Shown here piece after piece: positions 1 through 14,142 of a stretch of 64,000 nucleotides of DNA (the stretch's first letter is position 1; every line of letters begins with the position of its first letter). Under the pieces are notes generated by a model that was not told where the DNA came from, ran no database searches, and saw only the letters and a program-made list of their open reading frames with translations. The stretch comes from Lepas anatifera. Its lineage: Eukaryota > Arthropoda > Thecostraca > Lepadidae. The stretch lies in NCBI GenBank assembly GCA_034440635.1, contig JAOTON010001929.1:1005001-1069000 (forward strand), in the 5' to 3' direction. A program made the position numbers and the translations under genes.

Positions 1-850
1 CAATCAGGCCAAAATAACTGTACAATATGCTGTAAGCTTCCAATGCACGGATAAAACTGTCCCAGATCAACTTGCAATATTCTAAAAAACCTTCCAATTT
101 GTCTAACAACTCACGTTACTTAGACACATCTCACTTGCCAATTCCTCCCGGGCCAATGGCTAAGGCAACATGTAAAGCGTTTAATGCGTGGCCTATACAG
201 CGACTGCGAATGAAATCATACAGTGGCATGCTCTACCCCTCAGCTCCCTGATTCAACCCTCCAGCGTCTGACAACGCGCGACCAAGCCCACATCACATTC
301 TTTTGTTCGCCTCTGCGGCACCCGTGGCGTATCCGTTTCCCGACCGTCCCCTCCCCTCGTCTTTCTGACAGCTCGTCAAACTCACCGTTTTTACTGGTAC
401 TCCCAGTGGCGGATCCAGGGTTGGGAAGCAGAGGGCACAGGCGTCGCACCGGTTACATCTGAAAGAGGAGCGACAGTGAGTCGTCTTCACTGCCTCAAAA
501 CGTATTTATATATCAAAGTAGATGAACAGCAAGCTCAACACTGACATCCTGAGCATAGTCCCACCGTAATGAGCTGAAACTGTATGTATGTATGTATGTA
601 TGCACATTTCGAAACATCCTCATACAGGAGAGGCTTTTAATATTCCATCGTCAATTAGGTGCAGCAGGAGACAAAAAGATGAAAACGTAAAAATATAACA
701 AAACAAAAAATCTAAGCAGCATTAAACGAAAGATGATCACATACAAAAAACAAGACGTCCTTAAAACAAATGCACGGTATAAGCGACACTGGCACACAAT
801 TCAAAACGTACTAACTTGCGCACGCACGCCCACACCCACACCCACACCCA
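1..850. other. Non-coding stretch, no gene recognised
   Basis: No open frame here resembles a known protein. It contains a short TATG microsatellite at 581-602 and a CACACC-type simple repeat at about 829-850. An isolated end of the common hAT-type MITE (the GGCGGATCC motif) lies near 404-423 without a visible partner end. Confidence 0.5.
581..602. repeat. (TATG)n microsatellite
   Basis: About five uninterrupted copies of a TATG tetranucleotide are visible. Confidence 0.9.
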
Positions 851-1161
851 GCCCCCTCCAACAGCAAGCGCAGACCACCGGATGTGACGTCACACCTCGT
901 AGCATATAACACGGGAAAATTAAATGATTAAATATCAAATTTTCTGGAAAAAGAGGCCCACAATCGAAAATAAAATTTTTATTCATTCCATTTGCGACAT
1001 ACTTGATTACCCTGTTTTCTCACAAATTCGTAAGCGGGAAGTGTCATTAGCAGCAGTTTAACACACGGCTCAATGGTAAAGGAATTCCTTCACGCCCATG
1101 TGACGTCACTCGGGCGTGGAGGAATCCCTGTTGAACGTACCTTTAAGTAAAGGTATCTTGA
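851..1161 (+). repeat. Dispersed repeat M, copy 1, with CRE palindromes
   Basis: The sequence matches 46714-47016 along its length, from GCCCCCTCCAACAGCAAGC to AAGTAAAGGTATCTTGA. It includes a hairpin-forming segment near 1080-1130 (arms around AATTCCTTCACGCCC and GGGCGTGGAGGAAT) and a small palindrome TACCTTTA-AG-TAAAGGTA near the end. Two perfect TGACGTCA palindromes sit at 885-892 and 1101-1108. Both are broken in the other copy. The repeat class is unknown. Confidence 0.75.
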
Positions 1162-1401
1162 CCCACACCCAGATGCACTGTCTGACCGGGAAAAGTTAGT
1201 TTAAGCACCAGGTATAGGCTGAACGTCCCATGTTGGCTTATTATTTTCCTGTTACCTTCCTCCCTTTCATCGAAGGAAGTCCCGAAGTTCTGTTTACTAA
1301 GAAATAAAACAAAAAAATCCGGGGACTGTATTAACAAAGTTAGAAACATTCACTACACAATGGACGTTTAAGTAATTGAATGTATCACAAGTTTGAAGCA
1401 T

Positions 1402-2202
1402 AAGCCCTGTTCCAGCTGTCAGCAGAGTTTTGTCAGCACCAATCAGCGGGCCGCGTTGCGCCTACGTCACAGGACTGTAGCCTCTCCCCGGGAACTAGTT
1501 CTAGAGGTTTTACGGGCTGACGGCCTGCTGTTTGCGCTGATGAAAAATAGTAAGTGCAAGAAGTGGCAGTCTAATATTTTCTAATGGTGTAAAGGTTTGA
1601 GTTTTCTTTGCTTAGCACAAACAATAGGCGATTATGGCGCTGGTGTTACTTTTCTGGAGGAGAGGTATCGTATCTACTCTCTAACTTAACCCTCTACGTA
1701 TCTACTTATAACTTAACCTTATTAATTTTTGTTTTGTGTCCCGTTTTGTTTACTTGTAGCTTTATTTTCCTCTTTTAACTGTGTTTTGGCGTTATATTTG
1801 TTCATTTCGTTCTCTAACGCTCATCTCACTTTGTTATGCTGTTAGCCTGTCAGTCTCTGTTTTATCGCTTTTTTCTGTTTGTTTTCTCGTTCCATGGTTA
1901 CTGTCTCTTTGTTAGGTTTTTATGATTTGCTCATTCTGCCTATGCTACACACGTGCTCTTTTACACTCGTGGTCTGGTTGCTTACTTCCTTTTGTTTATA
2001 CTATGTGCCTGTAAAGTTCTATTCTGTTGCTAGCTGTTCAGCCTTTGCTTTGCTTTGCCCATGTCTTCTTTTGCTGGTCTATTCATTTCTTCTGCCCCCC
2101 TGTTTGTATATGAAAAATGAAATAAAAAAAGCTGATGATGATGATGATGATGAGGTTAGAGGTCCTGCTGACAAAACTGTGCTGACAGCTGGAACAGGGC
2201 TT
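1402..2202. mobile_element. TIR element, copy 1 (interrupted)
   Basis: The left end AAGCCCTGTTCCAGCTGTC and the right end GACAGCTGGAACAGGGCTT are inverted complements. The similarity continues inward for about 37 bp through TTTTGTCAGCA with one or two mismatches. There is no transposase. The element is split by about 485 bp at 1667-2151. Superfamily unassigned. Confidence 0.75.
1667..2151 (+). mobile_element. Retroposon 3' end with (GAT)n tail
   Basis: This segment is absent from the second copy of the host element (2306-2615), so it is an insertion. It is pyrimidine-rich, has an AATAAA-like signal near 2119 and ends in a (GAT)n run at 2133-2151. It is flanked by GAGGT on both sides (1662-1666 and 2152-2156). 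A short microsatellite tail after a poly-A signal is typical of CR1/L2-type LINE 3' ends. No reverse transcriptase frame remains. Confidence 0.65.
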
Positions 2203-2305
2203 AAGAAATAAAACAAAAAAATCCGGGGACTGTAATAACAAAGTTAGAAACATTCACTACACAATGGACGTTTAAGTAATTGAATGTATCACAAGTTTGA
2301 AGCAT

Positions 2306-2615
2306 AAGCCATGTTCCAGCTGTCAGCAGAGTTTTGTCAGCACCAATCAGCGGGCCGCGTTGCGCCTACGTCACAGGACTGTAGCCTCTCCCCGGAAACT
2401 AGTTCTAGAGGTTTTACGGGCTGACGGCCTGCTGTTTGTGCTGTTGAAAAACCATGAGTGCACGAAGTGGCAGCCTAATATTTTTTAATGGTATAGAGGT
2501 TTAAGTTCCCTTTGCTTAGCACAAACAAGAGGCGATTATGGCACTGATGCTACTTTTCTGGAGGAGAGGTTAGAGGCTCTGCTGACAAAACTGTGCTGAC
2601 AGCTGGAACAGGGCT
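2306..2615. mobile_element. TIR element, copy 2 (uninterrupted, 310 bp)
   Basis: The left end (AAGCCATGTTCCAGCTGTCAG) and the right end (CTGACAGCTGGAACAGGGCT) are inverted repeats, as in copy 1. The short predicted frame inside is only the element's own DNA. It is a non-coding MITE-like unit. Confidence 0.75.
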
Positions 2616-4527
2616 ATCGTTGTCAAGAAGCTGCTTTTTACATTTCCTCCTTTCCTGTACCAATTTTCCACACTTGTAGATGCCTAAAGCGACAGGGCCA
2701 AACTAGGTGGTTTCGTCCCAGGCTATGACTACATTTCACCAGTATTGGTCACATGGCTCAGCGCTAAAAGCCTCTCCATGCTTTTCTGCATGTAGCTGTC
2801 ACGCTTGATAGCAAAAGCAGAGATAGTAAAAGACACAAGGGACAGAGAAATCAGCAATTCAAACCGCACTGTGCGGTGCGACGTGAGCATGAATTTCCAT
2901 CATAATGATAAGAGACGGAAAATGATAAACCAGGGTCTGAGCAAAATAGAGGCGCTGCAGCGTGTCACTGGCTTTTAAAATGTTTTTTTTTTGCGCGGGA
3001 AAACCTGTTGAATGAAGGTTCATCTAATTTGCAATTGTATTTCAGAAGGTTTGCAGCAAGGAGAAGCACCGAGAGCAGCTTTGCGAGACATTCGCATCGC
3101 AAAGGTAAGGCGTCTGGGAAATGGAATACGGCTTCATTTATACTTGTTATAGCAACGCGTTCGAGGTCGGACAGAAGACAGGTAAACCTACAATACTAAC
3201 TGTTATAACTTGCTCAAATGTATCTTTATGTATTAACTAGATGAATTGATTTGACGTCGTGTTACGTTTGATGTGGAACGACAGGTAAGTTTGCGCCTAG
3301 TTCATCAATGCGGAAACAGGACCCCAACAATAGTTTGAATTGTTTTATTAATAGAACAGAATGACTATTATAATGAAATAATTACGATGTAATAAATACA
3401 ACAGAAGTAAGCCCCTGTGACTTCAGTTTTTATATATGAAGGATGAACACTATTCATAATTGAATCTTGTTTTACGTTCATTTTCAAACTAATATAAACA
3501 CACACCAAATATTGTGAACTTTGTTTTCAAACTTTGTTTTCAATGCTCTAAGGGTCCCATCCTACATTGTTCCCCACTTAAACTTCCCATTTTAAGTTTA
3601 TGTTTAGAAGTTTTTTAAACCAGGTTAGTTTTGCCTTTCACCTATTGATTTTACAGCCTCATGAGAGAAATAAAGATGTTTACCAGGGATGATTTTAGGT
3701 TTCAGCTATCTTACTCCTAACACGTTGGTAAAGTCATGATCAACATAGTTTACGTAAGCGTTCACTAACCAAATGCTTACTTTCCACCAAAAACAAACAA
3801 AAGCAACAGCTGGTTAAAAATACGTTCGTGTTTAGTAACATTCATGCAAAGGTTATTGCTTGTTGATGCGCAGTCTAAAAATAAACTTTCTTATAAGAAC
3901 TTACAGATTATTGAAGACTGAGGGTTATTTGTACACTCTCGTACGCCACATTAATACATTCTGCGAAAACATTTATTGGAGGTATTTCCCAACCCTGAGG
4001 AAACCATGCCGCACTTCAACACTGAGGAAGCAATACCCTTATGTCGAATGCATTGCTTTGGGGTGTCGAATTTCGGGCACCAATCAGCCTCAGCAGCTGA
4101 TGCGCCCTGAAACCCCAATCATCATCAGCACCTCCACCAGGGTGTCGAATTCACTCAATTCCGACATGAAGCCCGCAACCGTATTCGGGGCTTCTGAATT
4201 CCGATGGCCTCGGCCTGTTGCTACCGTGCACAGGAGCCGTCTGGGCGATGCCCGTGGTAACACTACCCGGGTAATTACCTGGTAATGGCCGCCGCCGCAG
4301 CACTAGCCGCTCGTATCAGCAGGGGCGTGGTGGACTGAGGTCCTTGACCTGACCTCAGGGCACAGACAAGCGGGAGATGGGAGGCTTGCAGACACAGACG
4401 TCACGCGACGGCAAGCTTGGAAGGACCCCCAACACGTGGAATGAATGGCTTACGGGAAAAACGGGAAACTTTATAAAATCGGAATAATGGCGGGGTTACA
4501 TAGGTATAGTTTTGACAAGCCCATATC
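2616..4527. other. Non-coding stretch, nothing recognised
   Basis: AT-rich DNA with no frame resembling a known protein. Short phrases recur (GGGTGTCGAATT near 4059 and 4140) but no element boundary is visible. Confidence 0.45.
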
Positions 4528-4695
4528 CAGGGGCGTCGCCACATAATTTCTGCAGGGGGGGCGGATCCGGGCTGGTGTTGACCGGGGAAGGCGAGTTTTG
4601 AGCATATTCATTACCTGACAATATTCATAACGATGGACCAAAAATGTTTGCGGGGGACGTATCCCCCCGCCCCCCCCCGAACATTCGGCACCCAT
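4528..4695 (+). mobile_element. Family G MITE, copy 1
   Basis: It matches 21157-21351: a CAGGGGCGTCGCCA-like start, an internal GGCTGGTG-TGAC-GGGG segment, GAGTTTTGAGCATA, then G- and C-runs and a GGCACCCATG end. The ends are rough inverted repeats (CAGGGGCG... / ...CGCCCATG). There is no coding capacity. A third partial copy lies at about 52137-52226. Confidence 0.6.
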
Positions 4696-4963
4696 GTCTT
4701 TATCTTAAAGCCTGATGCACGGGGTTAGGCCCCAAATATTGGATATATTGGAACTATACTGGGGCTCATGTTTCTGGTTTATCCCCTGATTATATACAGG
4801 ATAGGATGCGTTCTTACCATTTGCTAGAAATATAGTTTCGTAGAGGCCAGGTAGACCAGCAAGCACGGAAGTAAGGTGTTTAAATAGTCTTGAATGGTTT
4901 AAATAAAATATAAATGATTTTATTTATATTTCTATATAAAAATTATATTTTTATATTCATATA

Positions 4964-4996
<33 letters not shown>

Positions 4997-7900
4997 AATA
5001 CAATAATTATATTTACATATTTGTAAATTAAATTTGAATAATTCAAATAGTTCTGAAAATATCATACTGGTATACCAACACAGGCGTCGAAAGCGGTTGG
5101 GGAGGGGGCGTGCTCCCCAATTTTTAATCAGGGAGAGACATCCACCCAAAATTATGGGATGTTTTTTCTTCTTCGTGTTACCTGCGTGAACCAGCGGTAA
5201 ATGTTTCAAAAGTATTTATCTTAAATTGTACCGCAATCATTTTCATAGACAGCCGACATGCTCAAATTTCACCTCCGGCTCACCCCCCTCCCCCCCGTCA
5301 TCGCCAGGGTACGTCCACCGGCAAACATTTCCTGGCAATGCCCCTGTATACCACCCTTTCCGACATTTACCCGAATCAGAATATGCATGCCGAGAACCAT
5401 CCACCAAACAAAAACAAAACCCTTGGCAGAACAGGAATATTTAGAAACCCTCCTCCCAACCACCCCCCGTCCGGAGTTGACTACCACGTGCACAAAAAGT
5501 GTGAGTCACGCCACCCGCACTCCGCCCCCTCCCCGCCCCCCTCTCTCCCGCTCGAGCACAGACGCAGCTGCAGGCGGGTCTTCCCTTCCTCAGCCACGCT
5601 CCAGTGGCTCTGTGAGAAGACATCGCCCGCTCCGCGACATCGGAGACAGACAACATTACCCTCCGCTGGGAGGAGGCCGGCTAAAGGGGGAGCGCCTTTA
5701 CTGTCGGGGACAGGCTGATCCTTGACAGTGCAGGGAGAGCAGCTGTGGGATCGTCTCACTGTTTCAGAACTGGTAAAATGGGGCAGGGGAAGGAACACCC
5801 TGATTCCGGGGTAGTAAAAGGCCATTTTAGGTAGTTTTAGAAACGCAATTACATTGGGGCAATGAATGAAGCAAATCATATTTTGAAACCTTGGTCCCTC
5901 TTAGACTTATTTCCTTTACCTATGACAAGGGATCACTGCCGTCTATACATACATCCATTGAATTCGATGCAAAGCCGGCAGAATCATAAAACGATCATAA
6001 AACATCCCATCTCGAACATAGTACCAATATCCTCCAAAAGTCCAACAATGGAACACACACCACGCAACAATATCCGCAAGGGATAAACAATAGCAGCCGG
6101 CACTGAAAGCTAGGGGAGTTAGCTCGGCTCGCTACAAGACACCCCTCAGCTCCCCTCCCTGTCACTATCAAACATCTCCACATCTCTCGCGGAGCGCGTC
6201 GTCTCGACTCCCCGGGCCGGAAGTGCCCACGTCGGCGCCGACGGGCGACTGTGCGGGAAGGCCGTCGGCGCCGACGACGACACGGCGCCGCCTGCAGCGG
6301 AGGAGAACGTCGGAAACGACGAGGTCTAGACAGCAGACGTGCCTCGAATACAGACTGAGCGCTGGACCGGCGCGGTGGCCTCTTGAGGTCGGCTGCAGGC
6401 GATGGTTCCCAGCTTCGTTCGAGTGTTCCATTCCAGAAAGATAATATTGGGTATTTTAGGCATTGGTTCATAACCGCTCCGCACTCTTACACACACAACC
6501 ACACCCGCACTCAAATCCACACCACCACTCACATCCACAGATAGTGTCAAAACACTCAAATTGCACAGTTGAAGTGGCCTAAGCCAGGTCAGTCCTGAAT
6601 GGCAGATTCTGATGCATTAATAGCCTCTCGCAAGCTAGACAAAGACACGGCGCTCATGCGTCCCTTCAAGAATGATCTGAACCAGTGCAGTGCACAGTTA
6701 TTTGCCTTTTGAGTAATTTATCTTCCCCATCGTTACCAAGAAAAGCACTAAATTAAAACTCAACGTGTGGGCCTCACTTTATTGTTCTATAACTATATTA
6801 CCCAGTCGTTTAATATGAAAAAACTACCTTTCAGATTTTGAATATCATATTTCTTTTCAATATCAATGGAGCGTTTTCGGGTTGAAGTTAGATCAGGGAT
6901 AAAGAAAGTCAGAAGAACAGCTGTTATCGTTACGGATGTATGTACACTGAGGAAAGTAGAACATTCCAGTTAACAGTAACCTCATTTGGGAATAAATCAC
7001 GGCATAGCAGCATATGATTTTACACCGAACAAGCATAAAGTAGAACTTGTCAATTTGAAACATTCCTTGCGACAACATATTTCTATGTCACTCTGGCATC
7101 AAACACGGGGTCTCGGAAAACGCGTCCATCTGTGTTGAAAGCCACAGTAAGAGTGCCTGTGAACAGTACAAGCCATTTTGAATTGTCAGAGGCTTGCCAA
7201 ATGCTAGTTTGTATAACTTGCAGAGACAAGACGCCTTTTCCGTGAGCGTGAAAGCGTAGGCAAATATGAGCGTGAAAGCGAATATATCTAGTTTTAAATC
7301 GTAACTAGCCGCAAGATCCATCAGTAGACTGGAAGCAAAAACATGCAAAAGCTCCTCTAACTCTGTAACGCAGGGCTTCGGGTTGCAAGCAAGAACTGGT
7401 CTGCTACCAACTCTGGCAGAAGGTGTCAGTAATCGGAGGAATCCTCTTCTCCAGGAGTAGTGGTCAAACTGTCTTCATATACATCAGGCGTTTAAATAGG
7501 GCATGCCATCCAACTAGGGCAGCCAATCAGGCTTTATTAGGTAGATGTGCGGCAGCAGTGGTGCATTGAAAATCAGGGAGCGGCCAACAGCGTGAAATAA
7601 AAAGAAAAAATGGCAATCACCTCAGGCATAACAAATAGCAGAACATGTCATAACCAGCTGAAGGTTAACCAGAGTTTTTAGTTTAGCTTGCGCTACGCTT
7701 AAATGAAGTGCGAGTCTTTAGACAATAAACACTGTAAATAATCTGCGGGAAAACCGGTGACGATTTGGCGCCGTGTCCACTGCCTGGAGCCAAAAGACAA
7801 AGAGACAACGCTGTCACTTACTCTCCCACATGCTTTCCCGTTAAATCAGCCACTTCTCAGCCATGGGTCGTACCTCCATGTCAAACAGCTCCCTGTCGTA

Positions 7901-9851
7901 TTTTTGATGACTCCTCATTCCGGCTGTCGCCCGCCGTCCTGCTCTGTGTATTAACGGCTGTCAAAGCTCACACACCGGGGAAATAACTACCGGGTAGGGG
8001 AAAAACAAAGGCTGGTGACAGGTAAATGAGCCGTTATTTTGGTGCAGCTTGATAAGCTCTAATTTCAGGTCTGCTGTAGGCATGAGTGTGGGTACAGGTG
8101 AACACAAACACTGACCTCTAATGAGGGGTTTTGTCATGTTTGAGGAATTGGTGACGGGGTGATGAAATTTCGTTCTAGTAACGTAAACATATTAAATTTG
8201 AAATATCAGGATCCAAAACGAAGCGCTTAACTACCGACCTTTCAATCCCCGGTTGGAAATGTGATATATTTGTTTTTTCTAGCTACAGACACCCGGAGCC
8301 TCATTTTAACGTGTTATTTTGTGGTTCAAGCTTTCACGCTAAGGTGTCAATCTGGCCCTCGAGTCATTACCAACGGAAATCAGCACCTTTACCACCACGA
8401 TAACATCAAATGATTTTGGCACCATCTTGCAGCATACTGTAGAGAGTCAGTGGAGTACTCCCCATTACATGAACACAAAAAATCACAGGCTAGAAAAGGT
8501 CAGAATTTTCCACATTGTTAGGATATAGTTTGGGATCCAATACATTGTACATAACATTGGGTATCACTAAACCATGTCTTAAGGGATGTGAAAGAATTGG
8601 AAGGTAAGATATTTACATTATAATAATACCATAGTGCCTAGCACATGTGTCTATAGCTATTCCCTCCTTGTCTAGCATCCCCAATCCCGTTTTCTTTTCA
8701 GAGACTTTTTGAATGTGCCAAAAAAAGAAAATATGACCAAGTATCGATATTCGCTATGGATAATTTTCCTGACCTCTGCGAATACTGTTAAATTAAGACA
8801 CGACTCGCATACAAGCCACCAGTGTGACCTAACGCGATACAAATTGTAAGCTCTGTCGAAGCCTGGCTCTGATAGCAAAAAAAAAACACACACACACACA
8901 AGAAAGGTAGGGGCCCGCACCCTTCTAAATAATTCCGCACCCAACTTCCCCGGTCTCAGTAAAGACACTCGTGCCTACTACACTACAACTGGTCCCAGCA
9001 CAGCAGACCTGAAACATTCGTCAGAACGCTCCTCGTACCCCGGGAGCGATTTAGTAGCTGTCCAGCCTACCCACTTGGCGCTAAATTCACAGCACGTGCG
9101 CTTGTTTTCAGCGGGCGCCTCCACGCAGCGGAAGGCAGCCGCCCAGGCTCGCACCAGCAGCGGCGGCGGCTGCTTTTTCAGCATCAGCGGGCCACTGCCA
9201 TGGCAGACGAGTGGCGCTTCAATGCTGCTGCAGGGACGGGCTGTCGGCAGATATCGCCGCCGCACCGGGCTTGTAGCCTTTGGCTGGCTTCCGGCAGTCG
9301 GCGCGGTAAAGGTAGGAACATGGTTTGGTTTAGCGTACGGACAGTGAAATGAGGCGTGGTAATCAGGGATCATACATGGTGACGGGCAGACAAGTGGAAT
9401 GTCTATAGGATTGTTTATCTAGCTTATGGATTCCTGTTTCTCGCTGAAATGCAGGGATTTAGTCTGCACATAACTGCCACTCACAGCTCGTATTCAGGTA
9501 CTTGAGTGGTGTATGTATGCATTCCCTACCCCGGTAAAAAATGTCTAACCACGTCGCTGTGTCGTCCAATAGTCCATGAGGCCTAAGACGACCATGCCAT
9601 TTTGTGGCTTCCCCTTCCGTGAGGTATGCAGATGTGCTGTGCGTGCAGAGAGAGACAGGGAGAAAATGCAAAAGACAACATGTGAGACAAGGGATGAAAA
9701 ATGCAAAGGAACGTGATTGGTAAAATATAGTAAATAAAACAAACTGCTGGTCGAGCAAGTTCATGCAGTCCGAAACCAGACGCGAGTCCGATATACATGA
9801 CGGCAAATTCCTATCGGAACCAGTATCTAGGTCAACATTCATTCCAACATT
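4696..9851. other. Long non-coding stretch with CpG-rich patches
   Basis: No protein is recognised. A (TA)n run lies near 4962-4995. Segments at about 5470-5720, 6180-6430 and 9080-9310 are visibly rich in C, G and CpG and give long proline/arginine-rich shadow frames on both strands. That pattern reflects base composition and is not evidence for genes. A short CA run lies near 8887-8900. Confidence 0.45.
4962..4995. repeat. (TA)n microsatellite
   Basis: Alternating TA run with minor interruptions. Confidence 0.85.
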
Positions 9852-11547
<1,696 letters not shown>

Positions 11548-11609
11548 AACGACGGCGGGTACGTAGCTCCAAACCTGGAACGGCGGGTACGTAGTTCCAA
11601 ACCTGGAAC
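11548..11609. repeat. Short tandem duplication (~31 bp x2)
   Basis: A unit of about 31 bp containing CGGCGGGTACGTAG and TCCAAACCTGGAAC occurs twice in a row with one clear substitution. Confidence 0.8.
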
Positions 11610-11615
11610 AGCCCG

Positions 11616-11821
11616 AATCTGGACTAAATACAACCTCATTCTCTCCATACGATGCAGGTATGGAGGCCAGCACAGGCACTCTTTGAAGGGTTCCCTGGCA
11701 ATACAGTCCGGCGTGTGGGTAATCTGGACTGAATGCAACCTCACTCTCTCCATACGATGCAGGTATGGGTCCAGCACAGGAACTCTTTGAAGGGTTCCCT
11801 GGCAATACAGTCCGGCGTGTG
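11616..11821. repeat. Minisatellite, 2 copies of ~105 bp
   Basis: The segment beginning AATCTGGACT at 11616 repeats from 11721 with about 95 percent identity by eye, through CCATACGATGCAGGTATGG and CAATACAGTCCGGCGTGTGGG. The second copy is a few bases shorter. Confidence 0.85.
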
Positions 11822-14118
11822 GGCTGTACTGGATTCCAGTCTGAACCACCTCGTGCTGAGTGCCACGTGATACGGAGGCCAATTCCAGGCAGCTCTCTGC
11901 AACCACGCCCCACCAAATCGGCTCTGGCTGCGCCCTCCCGATCCACACAGCTGCTTCAAGGAAGTGGAACAATGCCAAAATTATACAAAGGATTCTAGGT
12001 ATATGGTCGAAATAATACTGAAAATCAGGAAACCACATTCTGATTCCACCTCAAATTGCTCAAAATAGTAATATCGTGTTTTGACTTATTAGCCTGGGTT
12101 GACATACGCATCTCTTGTAATTGAGACGCTCAGCTGAGCTGACTCCAAAGGCATTGCTATTTGTTGGGTTTTATCACATGATATGCGCTCCCAAAATTTA
12201 AGGGTATTCCTTCATAGTTCAAATTTGGGACACAGTGCCTGTTATATTTAGCTTTCAATTATGCGGGAGTTTAATGCAGAAATTTGTAGGTGCTAATAGC
12301 ATAAGCTAATAATGGTTTTTCGACAAGCTTTTCAAAACTATTCTCAGATCAAACCCCGATGTAAAAGTGGCACACTTCCTTTAAGTAACCCAAAGCTTCT
12401 CTCTAGTCCTCACTCGTAGCAGGATGCAGGATTAGGAAGGAGTACTAGCGTAGGAGGGGTGGGGGCAGAAATACCAGAGAAGTGCCACTTTTGGGTGGCG
12501 CACTCATCAGGGGGCACTATATTTTTCACGTAGGTGCGAAACTGAATCCTGGAAAGACGAGGTAGGAAAGGACATTTCAAGGGTGTCATCAAACTTTCAG
12601 GGAGGGGGGCAGTCTCAGGGAACGCCAAGGTTTGATGAGGAGGGAGAAAATAAACCCTTTTCCTCTGAATCCGCGTATGATTCCCATCATGAACTAACAG
12701 AACTCATCGATTTCCGATTAGTGCACATTTTTAAACTAAACTATGCACAGTTCTTAAGCATCGCCACTTATCTTGGTTTAAAGAGCCTCAAATTGATTGT
12801 TTCTGTCGTTCTAGATTTACCAACCTCTAATACTACCCTCGCCCTAAACACCAACCCTACCCCTAAACCCGAGGCAAATTTTCTCCGGAAAAACCGAAAA
12901 TAATTTCGAATATTTTCACATCTGGGAGAATGCCAGAAGCGAAAACCAAACTGACTCACCAATTCAAGAAGCGGAAACAACAGACAAGGGGAAGGGGTGT
13001 TCTATTCTTCAAAGAAGGGCCAACTCGATGCATTCTTAACAAAAAAATTGCCACATTGAAGGTGAAGACTAGCTCCATGGACCCAGACGCGTCATCGACT
13101 TACCGGTTAATTATTTCCGAATTGCGGCTCAGTGAAATATGTGGCAAATATGTTTTGACCGCTGTCGTTTGAAATGCTATTGTTCCTGGATATTTTCACA
13201 CGGACAAATATATCACTCGAACTCTTCCCCACGAAGTCAATGTACACTGTTTTTGCAACGCTTGTCTCTACGGAGATCTTGCTCAGATTTTATCTAACGC
13301 ACTTCAGAGCTTTTAAAGTCACTCTCGTTCAAACCACTGCACATAGTGATCCGGAGACGGCAATTACTGTCTGAGAAACCACACGAACGTTTCCAACTCT
13401 ACAGCCAGACCAAAGTCTGCACACGCACGGTAAACTCACGGAGCGCGCGAGACGCACCCCACCGCCACGAGCTCTCTCACACGACTAAACGCTGGTGGCG
13501 CCGGTGGCCAATCACAGACCAGTGTCGCTCGCGCCGCGGCGGCCAACAGCTGACCGCGCGCGTCCGACACGACGCCGTGCCCCCTCGCGCGTGCGCGCGT
13601 GCGCGCAAACCCAACGCAGGCTGGCGCTGGCGAGCATTGCAGCATAAAATGCTTCGGATTAATAATTGTGGGCAAATGATTTTACCGTTGTTACATCAGT
13701 TTCGGTGCTAATGGACCTTTTGGACGTAAAACCCTACGGCCAGTGGGGAGGGGTATGTATATGCGGGATCAGGTAAACTTCACTTAGATCTTCTGAGAAT
13801 GTTCTCTGTGAGATTTAAGCAGAGGTGACCGCCGCTACCAAGCTTTTAAAACCTGCGCCGCTTCTTTAGCTTCCTTGGCTACCAGAAATCGCTACTCTTA
13901 CTAGCGCTAGTTGTTCAAAATCGCGAAATCACTTCCAGCTAATATGATAGTCGGTCATACACTGGTGCAACTTTTTATTATGAAGCGCTACAAAATTGCT
14001 CCGCAAAACATAGTTTCTCACTGTGACTTGAAAAATAAATCGATGAAAACTACTGCTTATCGGTATACTACATACGAATTAGCATTAGCAGAGGGCATTA
14101 TAGTATGATCTGCAGGCA

Positions 14119-14142
14119 AAATAATAATAATAACAATAATAA
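14119..14142. repeat. (AAT)n microsatellite
   Basis: An ATA/AAT trinucleotide run with one C interruption. Confidence 0.85.

Larger units (their letters stand above)
1298..2615 (+). repeat. Tandem duplication of a flank plus inverted-repeat element
   Basis: A roughly 100-bp flank (1298-1401 and again 2202-2305, starting TAAGAAATAAAAC) precedes each of two copies of an inverted-repeat element (1402-2202 and 2306-2615). The two units are nearly identical apart from an insertion in the first. This is a local tandem duplication of host flank plus transposon, followed by a retroposon insertion into one copy. Confidence 0.8.

Noticed and set aside
9075..9347. Two-strand open frames in CpG-rich DNA at 9 kb, 5.5 kb and 6.3 kb
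   Set aside because: Frames are open on several strands at once because of base composition; no domain or signal is recognised.
13420..13640. CpG island promoter
   Set aside because: CpG-dense, but no adjacent gene, initiator or transcript evidence supports it.
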